10,405 bases of DNA, from assembly GCA_937957895.1 (NCBI GenBank), contig CALFEZ010000039.1:1-10405 (forward strand). The letters are read 5' to 3'. Under the pieces are notes generated by a model. That model ran no database searches. It was not told the DNA's origin and saw only the letters and a program-made list of their open reading frames with translations. Every line of letters begins with the position of its first letter. Position 1 is the first letter of the stretch. Shown one piece after another: positions 1-5,935 of the stretch. Source of the stretch: an uncultured Erysipelotrichaceae bacterium (lineage in GTDB: Bacteria; Bacillota_I; Bacilli_A; Erysipelotrichales; Erysipelotrichaceae). The position numbers and the translations under genes were made by a program.

Positions 1-82
1 CATTCGCTTTTCTATTTTTAGTTGGAAAGTCTCACATCAATTGTAACTCTACACGACAACTCAGTTGAGTCTCTTTTCTTTC

Positions 83-111
83 TTTACAAACAGAATGAAA
101 TAAAGTAAAAT
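83..111 (+). promoter_or_regulatory. Sigma-A promoter of tRNA-His
   Basis: The sequence shows TTTACA at 83-88 and TAAAAT at 106-111, separated by 17 bases. This is one mismatch from consensus in each box apart from TTTACA lacking the G. The predicted start near 118 leaves a leader of about 10 nt before the tRNA. The AT-rich stretch upstream (1-82) holds no gene that I can see; a short dyad ACTCA-GT-TGAGT lies at 59-70, with no evident role. Confidence 0.7.
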
Positions 112-127
112 AACAAGGCAAGCCAAT

Positions 128-204
128 GGCGATCGTGGCGAAGGGGTTAACGCACCGGGTTGTGGCTCCGGCACTCGCGGGTTCAAGTCCCGTCGGTCGC
201 CCCA
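128..204 (+). tRNA. tRNA-His (anticodon GTG), CCA encoded
   Basis: A full cloverleaf can be drawn by hand. The acceptor stem pairs GCGATCG (129-135) with CGGTCGC (194-200). G128 is the extra G-1 of tRNA-His and pairs with C201. The anticodon stem CCGGG/TCCGG encloses loop TTGTGGC, with anticodon GTG at 162-164. The T arm is GCGGG-TTCAAGT-CCCGT. CCA is encoded at 202-204. The genome-encoded G-1 opposite C73 is the identity element of histidine tRNAs, so the assignment is firm. A reading frame that runs through it (126-551) is spurious. Confidence 0.97.
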
Positions 205-214
205 GAATAAAAAT

Positions 215-237
215 AAATCCCTTATGGGATTTTTTTT
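215..237. terminator. Bidirectional intrinsic terminator between tRNA-His and the hydrolase gene
   Basis: A 7-bp stem, AAATCCC (215-221) and GGGATTT (226-232), encloses loop TTAT (222-225) and runs into a T tract to 237. On the minus strand the same hairpin is followed by an ATTTTTATT tract (214 downward), so it can end both convergent transcripts. The stop codon of the minus-strand hydrolase (222-224) is inside the loop. Confidence 0.85.
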
Positions 238-923
238 ATGTTCTGTTCAATGATCGAGATCACATCTTTATAATACATCTGGTCTTCCATGATGCTGTGT
301 CCGACATCTTTCAGTTTGTAAAACTTCCTATTGTCCGTCATGGCCATCTCATATGCGATCTGACTAGATCGAAGAGGGATGCTTTCATCCTCCGTACCAT
401 GAAACAAAACCAAAGGACAAAGAATAAACTTAACAGTGTTTTTGCAGATGGCTACTACTTCTTTGAATGTATCCACAAAATGGTCCGGAAGAGGAGGATA
501 CAGAGGCTCCTGTTCTTCAGGTATCGATTTTTTCAGAACACGTTTGGATAAATGTTCTCTGACTCTTTTAAGCGTGATATATTCAAAAGCAGGTGCCAAA
601 AGAACCAACAATGACAAAGGAAACATCGTTGATAGATAACTGGCGATCACTCCACCCATCGAAAATCCGATCACAACAACTTCATCCTTGATGGTATAAG
701 CTTCTTCGACAGCTAGTTTTGCTCGTTCAAGCCACAACTTGGCATCGTTGTCATGATCATCCGTTGGATCAAACAGCGCAGGGACGATTACCACATAACC
801 ATTTTGATTAAAATAGTTGATAAGGTTATCCAAAGGATGCCAACGAAAACGGCTATATCCATGAATGATCACAATGACAGGTTTGTTGCTGAAATGCCGG
901 TATAAGAAATGCTGTATGTTCAT
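222..923 (-). CDS. Alpha/beta-fold hydrolase (serine hydrolase), 233 aa
   Basis: This is a soluble alpha/beta hydrolase, probably an esterase or acylhydrolase; the substrate cannot be told. With the chosen start, the oxyanion-hole HG is at residues 21-22, the nucleophile elbow GFSMGG at 86-91 (Ser88), the acid Asp179 in GTEDESIP, and His209 in DVGHS, giving a complete triad in the right order and spacing. A GTG at 969-971 would add 16 residues but has no Shine-Dalgarno sequence. The ATG at 921-923 is preceded by GGGTGA, which pairs with the extended anti-SD, and puts the first beta strand (KPVIVIIHG) where the family expects it, so I prefer it. There is no signal peptide. The gene stands alone, divergent from the pduL cluster and convergent with tRNA-His. 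The stop codon lies in the terminator loop. The fold is certain; the start is moderately so. Confidence 0.88.
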   Translation of the reverse strand: MNIQHFLYRHFSNKPVIVIIHGYSRFRWHPLDNLINYFNQNGYVVIVPALFDPTDDHDNDAKLWLERAKLAVEEAYTIKDEVVVIGFSMGGVIASYLSTMFPLSLLVLLAPAFEYITLKRVREHLSKRVLKKSIPEEQEPLYPPLPDHFVDTFKEVVAICKNTVKFILCPLVLFHGTEDESIPLRSSQIAYEMAMTDNRKFYKLKDVGHSIMEDQMYYKDVISIIEQNIKKIP

Positions 924-991
924 AAGTTCACCCGAATCAAGTATATCACATGAAAAATAAGCAAGTTTCACTTTTTATGGAGGAATTTATG

Positions 992-1021
992 TTTATAAGC
1001 GATTGTTTTTGATTCGGTCAT
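992..1021 (-). promoter_or_regulatory. Possible promoter of the hydrolase gene
   Basis: On the minus strand, ATGACC (1021-1016) and TATAAA (997-992) are separated by 18 bases. Transcription would start near 985, giving a leader of about 60 nt to the ATG at 923 but only about 14 nt to the alternative GTG at 971, which supports the ATG. The -35 box matches consensus at only four of six positions, so this is tentative. Confidence 0.4.
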
Positions 1022-1028
1022 GGAATGT

Positions 1029-1057
1029 TTGAAAAAAACAGTCGTGCAACGTATAAT
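1029..1057 (+). promoter_or_regulatory. Strong sigma-A promoter of the pduL-nag cluster
   Basis: TTGAAA (1029-1034) and a perfect TATAAT (1052-1057) are separated by exactly 17 bases, so the start is expected near 1064. It lies back to back with the putative hydrolase promoter, the two -35 boxes being only 7 bp apart. No other promoter is evident before nagA, so this one may drive the whole cluster to the HAD gene. Confidence 0.85.
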
Positions 1058-1085
1058 GGTGGTGTACAAAAAATAGGAGCAAGCC

Positions 1086-1676
1086 ATGAGTAAAAAAGAA
1101 GTTTTGGTAGAGATTTCTGCCCGTCACATCCATGTGACCAAGGAACATTTGGAAGTATTGTTTGGTCCTGGAGCAACTTTGACACCGGTGAAAGAACTTT
1201 CCCAGCCAAACCAATATGCCTGTGCAGAAAGGGTGAATGTCGAAGGTCCAAAAGGAACGTTGAAAAATGTCATTATTCTCGGTCCGACGCGACCTGAAAC
1301 GCAGTTGGAAGTATCATTGACTGAAGCAAGACAACTTGGTATCAAAGCACTTGTCAGAATGTCGGGAGCCATTGAGGGAACCAATGGCTGCAAGATCATC
1401 GGGCCCAAGGGGGAAGTCGATCTTGAAAAAGGTGTGATTGCTGCCAAACGCCATATCCACTTTAGCGATGATGAAGCCAAAGAATATGATGTAAGTGATA
1501 ATGAAGTCGTATTGGTCAAAGTGACATCCGACGATCGCTCATTGATTTTTGACGATGTAGTCATTCGCGTAAACAAAAATTTCAAAGCAGCGATGCATAT
1601 CGATACTGATGAAGCAAATGCTGCCGGATTAACTCAATCGGTCATGGGAGAGATCATCAAAAAGACAATCGGGTGA
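1086..1676 (+). CDS. pduL: PduL-type phosphate acyltransferase (phosphotransacetylase), 196 aa
   Basis: PduL-family enzymes interconvert acyl-CoA and acyl-phosphate (propanoyl or acetyl) and need two metal ions. Visible motifs are the first His pair in SARHIHV (His14, His16), the LSQPNQYACAERV block with Glu48, the ILGPTRPETQ block, the second His pair in KRHIHF (His123, His125) and MHIDTDEANAAG with His171 near the end. The protein starts directly at the catalytic domain, so the N-terminal encapsulation peptide of microcompartment PduL is absent and no shell genes are nearby. It is therefore most likely the cytosolic housekeeping phosphotransacetylase that feeds acetate kinase, replacing a Pta enzyme. 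AGGAG at 1075-1079 lies 6 nt before the ATG. The TGA stop is in the loop of a hairpin (1665-1684). No acetate kinase gene is in the window. Confidence 0.95.
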   Translation: MSKKEVLVEISARHIHVTKEHLEVLFGPGATLTPVKELSQPNQYACAERVNVEGPKGTLKNVIILGPTRPETQLEVSLTEARQLGIKALVRMSGAIEGTNGCKIIGPKGEVDLEKGVIAAKRHIHFSDDEAKEYDVSDNEVVLVKVTSDDRSLIFDDVVIRVNKNFKAAMHIDTDEANAAGLTQSVMGEIIKKTIG

Positions 1677-1687
1677 CCGATTGTTTT
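1665..1687 (+). terminator. Hairpin with T tract at the end of pduL; terminator or attenuator before nagA
   Basis: A perfect 8-bp stem, ACAATCGG (1665-1672) and CCGATTGT (1677-1684), is closed by the loop GTGA, which in RNA is a GNRA tetraloop. It is preceded by an A run (1659-1663) and followed by TTT (1685-1687). The loop contains the pduL stop codon TGA (1674-1676). The T tract is short, and no promoter lies between it and nagA, so partial termination or mRNA stabilisation is more likely than a full stop. Confidence 0.65.
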
Positions 1688-1704
1688 ACTAGAAAGGAAA
1701 TCAT

Positions 1705-2847
1705 ATGATCATTCAAAGCACACGCGTTTGGCTGTTGGGTCATTTTACTCCCGCACAGCTTGAACTCAATAATGAAAAAATAACTGCAATTTACCCATAC
1801 GATACCCATAAGGTAGATGTTGATTATCAAGACAAACGCATCACCCCTGGATTTATCGATGTCCACATCCACGGTGCATATGGGATCGATACCAATGATG
1901 CCAACGAAGTAGGTTTAAAGAAGGTCATGACCGGTCTGGTTTCTGAGGGAGTCACATCGTTTTGTCCCACGACCGTTACCCAAAGCGAAGATGTACTTTT
2001 AAAAGCATTGAAAAATGTTGCCAAGGTAGCCAAGCAAAAAGTCAAGGGGACTCAAATTGTCGGAATCCACTTCGAAGGTCCTTTTCTGGACGATACATAC
2101 AAAGGAGCTCAACCACCTGAGTTTATCACAAAACCAGATGTCGAACTGTTTAAAAAATACGAAGAAGCTTCTGAAAATCTGATCAAGATCATCACGATGG
2201 CACCGGAAAAAGATAAAGATTTTGCACTTACACGATACTGTGCAAGCAGAAATATCACCGTATCCATCGGACACTCAGCAGCAACCTATGAAGAAGCACT
2301 GATGGCCATCGCCAACGGAGCTCGCTCGATGACCCATGTCTTCAATGGCATGACAGGTCTGCATCATCGAAACTATGGATTAGCAGGAGCAGCCCATCGT
2401 CTTCAGGGTGTGTATGGTGAGATCATCGGTGATGGGAATCACGTGGTATGGCCAGCGATCAACACACTCATGATGTCCAAAGGCAAATACCACAACATCC
2501 TGATCACGGATGCCCTCAACGTCAAAGGCAGTGGACCTGGCATATACATGCTCGGAGGTCAAAAAGTTGAAGTAAGAGCCAATGGAAGTGCGTATCTTGT
2601 GGAAAGAGAAACACTTTCAGGAAGTACGCTAAAAACCAATATCGGCATCAAAAACCTTGTAGAACATGCACAAGTACCCATGGAGTATGCGATCAATGCG
2701 GCGACGATCAATCCTGCCACACTGATACATATCGAAGACCACAAAGGAAAACTCCAAGTAGGGTATGATGCGGATATCGTGGTATTGGAAGATGATTATG
2801 AAGTGTTTGCAACATATGTGTTAGGAGAGATTGTTTATCAATCTTAA
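1705..2847 (+). CDS. nagA: N-acetylglucosamine-6-phosphate deacetylase, 380 aa
   Basis: NagA removes the acetyl group from GlcNAc-6-phosphate to give glucosamine-6-phosphate and acetate, in the cytoplasm. The amidohydrolase motifs are all visible: PGFIDVHIHG with His54 and His56, GIHFEGPFL with metal-binding Glu124, IGHSAATYEEA with His190, MTHVFNGMTGLHHR with His211, GDGNHV with His246, and ITDA with catalytic Asp269. The length is typical. GAAAGGA at 1692-1698 precedes the ATG. The gene starts 28 nt after pduL, just beyond the hairpin, and is followed 11 nt later by a lipid kinase gene. NagB, which uses its product, lies one gene further on. The acetate released here and the acetyl-phosphate made via PduL point to a shared role in amino-sugar fermentation, but that link is inferred from gene order. 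Confidence 0.96.
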   Translation: MIIQSTRVWLLGHFTPAQLELNNEKITAIYPYDTHKVDVDYQDKRITPGFIDVHIHGAYGIDTNDANEVGLKKVMTGLVSEGVTSFCPTTVTQSEDVLLKALKNVAKVAKQKVKGTQIVGIHFEGPFLDDTYKGAQPPEFITKPDVELFKKYEEASENLIKIITMAPEKDKDFALTRYCASRNITVSIGHSAATYEEALMAIANGARSMTHVFNGMTGLHHRNYGLAGAAHRLQGVYGEIIGDGNHVVWPAINTLMMSKGKYHNILITDALNVKGSGPGIYMLGGQKVEVRANGSAYLVERETLSGSTLKTNIGIKNLVEHAQVPMEYAINAATINPATLIHIEDHKGKLQVGYDADIVVLEDDYEVFATYVLGEIVYQS

Positions 2848-2858
2848 AGAGGTAAACC

Positions 2859-3767
2859 ATGAAGCATGTTTTTATCATCAATCCCACAAGCGGCAAGGGC
2901 AGAGCATACCAGCAGGTCGAAGCCATAAAGGAACTGTTTGCTGAAAACGGTCAACCTTTCGAGATCCTGTTTACGGAATATCAAGGACATGCCACCGAAT
3001 TGACAAAACGTTTCAAAGTCAGTGATGATGTGACAGTCTATGCCGTTGGTGGTGATGGAACTGCCTATGAAGTACTCAACGGATTACAGGATCAGGTTCC
3101 TTTGGCCATCATCCCTGCAGGTACGGGAAATGATTATTACCGTATGTTGGGATATACCAAAAAAGATCTAAAATCCATCATCAAAGAAACAGTTGAAGGC
3201 AAGATCGTTCGATCCGATTATGCTTTGGCAAATGATCGCCGATTTATGAACATGATCGCTTTGGGACTCGATGCTGATGCCAATCAAGTAGCGCAGGACA
3301 TCGGGAAAAAACTCCCGATCCCACGATCTTTGGTATACATCATCAGTGCATTGGCAGTCATCGTTCGACCAAGAGCGATCGATATCGAGTTAAGCATCAA
3401 TGATCAGATCATCAAACAAAAAGCACTGTTGGTAGCCATCATGAATGGCCGTTGGTATGGTGGAGGATTCCAACCGACTCCCATGGCTTCTATCCAAGAT
3501 GGACTTTTGGATGTGTGTGTCGTATCCGACACTTCTTTTGGACGTATCCTCAAGTTGCTTCCCATGTATGCCAAAGGCACTCACATCAATGAACCTGAAG
3601 TGAAGTTTTATCGCAGTGATGAGTTTACTTTAAAAACCAAAACTCTTAGTTCGGTAAGTTGTGATGGTGAAACAAACAAGCAGGATCATGTTAAGTTCAA
3701 AGTAGTAAAAAATGGCATTTGCTTGCGAGTACCTCAAGCATCCACACTAAAATCAGAAGCAGACTAA
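2859..3767 (+). CDS. Diacylglycerol kinase / YegS-like lipid kinase, 302 aa
   Basis: This is a soluble lipid kinase of the DAGK catalytic-domain family (DgkB/YegS type), which phosphorylates diacylglycerol or a related membrane lipid using ATP. Family landmarks in order are NPTSGKG (8-14), the nucleotide-binding GGDGT (64-68), PAGTGND (86-92), NGRWYGGGF (196-204) and CDGE (268-271). The N-terminal catalytic and C-terminal beta-sandwich halves are both complete. There is no membrane segment, unlike the small integral DgkA. AGAGGT at 2848-2853 gives a spacing of 5 nt. It is set between nagA (11 nt gap) and nagB (8 nt gap), so it is almost surely co-transcribed with them although it has no known step in GlcNAc breakdown. 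It might recycle diacylglycerol left by glycolipid synthesis. Its exact lipid substrate cannot be read from sequence. Confidence 0.92.
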   Translation: MKHVFIINPTSGKGRAYQQVEAIKELFAENGQPFEILFTEYQGHATELTKRFKVSDDVTVYAVGGDGTAYEVLNGLQDQVPLAIIPAGTGNDYYRMLGYTKKDLKSIIKETVEGKIVRSDYALANDRRFMNMIALGLDADANQVAQDIGKKLPIPRSLVYIISALAVIVRPRAIDIELSINDQIIKQKALLVAIMNGRWYGGGFQPTPMASIQDGLLDVCVVSDTSFGRILKLLPMYAKGTHINEPEVKFYRSDEFTLKTKTLSSVSCDGETNKQDHVKFKVVKNGICLRVPQASTLKSEAD

Positions 3768-3772
3768 GGAGA
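3765..3772 (+). promoter_or_regulatory. Ribosome binding site fixing the nagB start
   Basis: TAAGGAGA contains the lipid-kinase stop codon TAA and a near-perfect Shine-Dalgarno sequence. It lies just before the ATG at 3776 and rules out the longer frame that opens at 3719 inside the upstream gene. Confidence 0.85.
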
Positions 3773-3775
3773 ATC

Positions 3776-4501
3776 ATGCAAATCATTATCGTCAAAGACA
3801 AAAAGCAAGTCGGTCATGAAGCATTCAAAATCATTCATGATACGATCATAAAAACACCGGATGCCAATCTTGGTTTGGCAACGGGATCGACTCCCGTTGA
3901 TCTTTATGCATTTCTGGTCGAAGCATACAAACAAAGGGAAATCTCATTCAAAGAGGTTTCAACATGCAACTTGGACGAGTATGTCGGATTGAGACAGGAT
4001 CACCCGCAAAGCTATTATGCATTTATGCGCAAACATTTGTTTGATCATGTCGACATCGATCTTGGCAAGACATATATTCCTGATGGGATGGCACCGGATC
4101 TCGAAAATGAATGTTTGAGGTATGAATCACTGTTGATGCTTCATCCCATCGATGTCCAGATACTGGGAGTTGGATCCAACGGTCATATCGGATTCAATGA
4201 ACCCTGGACTCCTTTTGATTCGATCACCCATATCATCAAACTCGAACAACAAACCCGCGAAGACAATACACGTTTTTTTGATGACATCGAAGAAGTACCG
4301 ACCCATGCCATCACCATGGGGATCGCATCGATCATGCGTGCAAAAAAGATCGTACTGATGGCTACTTCAACCCAAAAAGCACATGCGATCAAAACGATGA
4401 TCGAAGGTCCTGTCACCGAATCCTGTCCTGCATCTGTGTTGCAGACACACCCGGATGTGGTAGTCATCATCGACAAAGAGGCAGCTAGCGAACTAGGATG
4501 A
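3776..4501 (+). CDS. nagB: Glucosamine-6-phosphate deaminase, 241 aa
   Basis: NagB converts glucosamine-6-phosphate to fructose-6-phosphate and ammonia, passing amino sugar carbon and nitrogen into glycolysis. The phosphate-binding loop GLATGSTP is at 33-40, the catalytic base Asp67 is in NLDEYVGL, and GVGSNGHIGFNEP (131-143) holds His137 and Glu142. At the position of the E. coli Asp141, this protein has Asn (NGHIGFNEP), as in Bacillus-type enzymes. The length of 241 also fits the short Gram-positive form, which lacks the C-terminal extension of the allosteric E. coli enzyme. The start at 3776 is set by TAAGGAGA at 3765. The last codons overlap the HAD gene by 4 nt (ATGA), so the two are translationally coupled. 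Confidence 0.96.
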   Translation: MQIIIVKDKKQVGHEAFKIIHDTIIKTPDANLGLATGSTPVDLYAFLVEAYKQREISFKEVSTCNLDEYVGLRQDHPQSYYAFMRKHLFDHVDIDLGKTYIPDGMAPDLENECLRYESLLMLHPIDVQILGVGSNGHIGFNEPWTPFDSITHIIKLEQQTREDNTRFFDDIEEVPTHAITMGIASIMRAKKIVLMATSTQKAHAIKTMIEGPVTESCPASVLQTHPDVVVIIDKEAASELG

Positions 4502-5400
4502 TCGATGAAATCAGAGTACTTGTGACTGACATGGATGGAACACTGTTGAATGATGAGAAGACACTTTCTCAGCAAACGATAGACACGCTCATTCAGGCAC
4601 AAAAACAAGGGTATACGTTGGTGTTGGCAACCGGAAGAAGCATCGATATGGTCATGGGATATGCACACGATCTGAAGATGGATCAACATGGTGGATATAT
4701 CGTCGGATTCAATGGACAGCAAGTGTTGGAGTTGGCAACCGATACGTTTTATGAAGGGGAACACATCGATCCTGCGTTGGTCAAAGAAGTGTACCACTTT
4801 TCAAAGCGTCATCAATTGCAAATGATCCTGGAACACCGCAATGGTTTTTTGATTTATACGCCTTGGGTATTATTTCCTTTGAAGATATATGGATTTTATG
4901 TGAGCCTCCGTCACAAAAAGATGCAAAAGCGAAATCAGACTTACCACATCATGAGTGGATATCGTATCAAACCTACGATCCATGTCGACCAAGTCACCTC
5001 GATCAAACAGTTGGACACACAAATATCCAAGATCGGTGTCAATCAGTATCAATCATGGCTTTCAAAGAAACAAAGTAAACTCAGGAAATATTTCGATGAT
5101 CATTTCACCATAACCAAAGTAGCTCCCTATTGGATCGACATGATGCCAAAAGGCATAGATAAGGCAGTGGGTTTGCGTTGGGTCAGCCAACGATTGGATA
5201 TACCACTGGATCATTTTATGGCGTTTGGGGATGCTGAAAACGATATCTCGATGATCAAAGCGGTCAGATTTGGTGTGGCAATGAGCAATGCGATGGACCA
5301 AACCAAAGAAGCAGCAAGCATGACCATCCCTGAAACCAACAATGAAGATGGTGTTGCCAAAACTGTTAGAAAGATAATGGAAAAAAGTTTGGTTGTATAA
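4498..5400 (+). CDS. Cof-type HAD-IIB sugar-phosphate phosphatase, 300 aa
   Basis: This is a haloacid dehalogenase superfamily hydrolase of subclass IIB. Motif I is DMDGTLL (11-17), with nucleophile Asp11 and acid/base Asp13. Motif II is the Thr in LATGRS (43-48). Motif III is Lys218 or Lys222 in the MMPKGIDKA block, and motif IV is GDAENDISM with Asp245 and Asp249. The C2 cap lies between residues of about 85 and 210. Relatives dephosphorylate sugar phosphates, FMN precursors or other small phosphates, so the substrate is unknown. Its ATGA overlap with nagB suggests that it acts on an amino-sugar or hexose phosphate, for example in relief of phosphosugar build-up; this is inference. No clear terminator follows before the thioredoxin promoter. 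Confidence 0.92.
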   Translation: MIDEIRVLVTDMDGTLLNDEKTLSQQTIDTLIQAQKQGYTLVLATGRSIDMVMGYAHDLKMDQHGGYIVGFNGQQVLELATDTFYEGEHIDPALVKEVYHFSKRHQLQMILEHRNGFLIYTPWVLFPLKIYGFYVSLRHKKMQKRNQTYHIMSGYRIKPTIHVDQVTSIKQLDTQISKIGVNQYQSWLSKKQSKLRKYFDDHFTITKVAPYWIDMMPKGIDKAVGLRWVSQRLDIPLDHFMAFGDAENDISMIKAVRFGVAMSNAMDQTKEAASMTIPETNNEDGVAKTVRKIMEKSLVV

Positions 5401-5422
5401 TAGATGCGGTTTATTTTTTGTA

Positions 5423-5431
5423 TGTTATACT
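5423..5431 (+). promoter_or_regulatory. Extended -10 promoter of trxA
   Basis: The sequence TGTTATACT combines a TG extension (5423-5424) with the -10 box TATACT (5426-5431). The position 17 bp upstream (GATGCG at 5403) is not a good -35 box, which is typical for extended -10 promoters. Transcription would start near 5438, with only about 15 nt of leader, which includes the Shine-Dalgarno sequence. Confidence 0.55.
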
Positions 5432-5441
5432 ATCATAGTTG

Positions 5442-5448
5442 AAGGAGG
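5442..5448 (+). promoter_or_regulatory. Ribosome binding site fixing the trxA start
   Basis: AAGGAGG lies 5 nt before the ATG at 5454. It overlaps the alternative TTG start at 5439, which therefore cannot be the real start. Confidence 0.88.
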
Positions 5449-5453
5449 TTGTT

Positions 5454-5765
5454 ATGAAAGTTGTCAACTCAACAGAATTTGCCAAGGTAACCGCCAGTGG
5501 AGTCGTATTGGTCGACTTTTATGCCGATTGGTGTGGACCATGCAAGATGATCGCACCGATACTGGAACAACTACAAGATGAATACGCTGAAAAACTTGAG
5601 ATCGTCAAAGTCGATGTAGATGCTGAAGGTGGTTTAGCACAAAAATATGGCATCATGTCGATTCCTACGCTGATGCTCTTTAAAGACGGGGATGTGATCG
5701 GCCAAGTTATGGGTTTTCAGGCAAAGCCGATGCTGAAGCAATTCATCTCAAAGGCCGGCATCTAG
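5454..5765 (+). CDS. trxA: Thioredoxin, 103 aa
   Basis: This is a classical cytoplasmic thioredoxin that reduces protein disulfides. The chain begins MKVVNSTEFAK and runs through the strand VVLVDFYA into the active site WCGPC (Cys residues at about 28 and 31), then shows the buried KVDVD block and the conserved cis-Pro in MSIPTLMLFKDG. A length of 103 residues is standard, with no signal peptide or extra domain. It is monocistronic, with its own promoter (5423-5431) and terminator (5781-5812), and sits between the nag cluster and the polyamine operon without an obvious link to either. No thioredoxin reductase gene is in the window. Confidence 0.97.
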   Translation: MKVVNSTEFAKVTASGVVLVDFYADWCGPCKMIAPILEQLQDEYAEKLEIVKVDVDAEGGLAQKYGIMSIPTLMLFKDGDVIGQVMGFQAKPMLKQFISKAGI

Positions 5766-5780
5766 CTGATCATAAAAAAC

Positions 5781-5812
5781 AAACACAGGCGATTTGATGC
5801 ATGTGTTTTTTT
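5781..5812 (+). terminator. Intrinsic terminator of trxA
   Basis: AAACACA (5781-5787) pairs with TGTGTTT (5802-5808). After one G/A mismatch, the inner GC/GC pairs (5789-5790 with 5799-5800) extend the stem, leaving the loop GATTTGAT. A T run extends to 5812. It begins 16 nt after the stop codon. Confidence 0.8.
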
Positions 5813-5815
5813 ATT

Positions 5816-5832
5816 GTTTATGTTTGGTAAAC
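5816..5832 (+). promoter_or_regulatory. Candidate operator 1 of the XRE-cupin regulator
   Basis: The 17-bp dyad GTTTATGTTTGGTAAAC has arms GTTTA and TAAAC around 7 bases. It lies 16 bp upstream of the -35 box. It matches the second dyad (5908-5924) at 14 of 17 positions, including both arms. Binding by the adjacent regulator is inferred. Confidence 0.6.
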
Positions 5833-5848
5833 TTCATGTTTAATCTTA

Positions 5849-5876
5849 TTGCAAAATCAGCAAGGTCGTGTATAAT
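5849..5876 (+). promoter_or_regulatory. Sigma-A promoter of the regulator-potABCD operon
   Basis: TTGCAA (5849-5854) and a perfect TATAAT (5871-5876) are 16 bases apart. Transcription is expected to start near 5883, giving a leader of about 53 nt that carries the second dyad. No other promoter is evident up to potA, so all five genes probably share it. Confidence 0.8.
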
Positions 5877-5907
5877 AATACTTGCGTTTATTATCAGTAA
5901 TTTATTA

Positions 5908-5924
5908 GTTTATATTTACTAAAC
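5908..5924 (+). promoter_or_regulatory. Candidate operator 2 of the XRE-cupin regulator
   Basis: The dyad GTTTATATTTACTAAAC repeats operator 1 with three changes, all in the 7-bp spacer. It lies about 25 bp downstream of the predicted transcription start and just ahead of the Shine-Dalgarno sequence GGAGGG (5927-5932). A protein bound here would block elongation, and looping to operator 1 (92 bp away) is possible. Confidence 0.6.
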
Positions 5925-5935
5925 ACGGAGGGCGT

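Noticed and set aside
59..70. Dyad ACTCA-GT-TGAGT upstream of tRNA-His
   Set aside because: A two-base loop is too tight for a stable RNA hairpin, only one copy is seen and no neighbouring regulator is known, so a terminator or operator call is not supported.
126..551. 141-aa plus-strand frame starting at the tRNA-His gene
   Set aside because: It runs through the tRNA and antisense to the hydrolase gene, has no ribosome binding site and no recognisable domain.
979..1012. Short leader-like frame (ATG at 989, 7 codons) behind an AGGAGG-like sequence upstream of pduL
   Set aside because: It lies upstream of the pduL promoter, so the main transcript would not contain it, and no plus-strand promoter is evident for it. 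The AGGAGG match is likely chance.
4183..4797. 204-aa minus-strand frame across the nagB/HAD junction
   Set aside because: It is antisense to two intact genes whose catalytic motifs are visible, with no supporting signals of its own.
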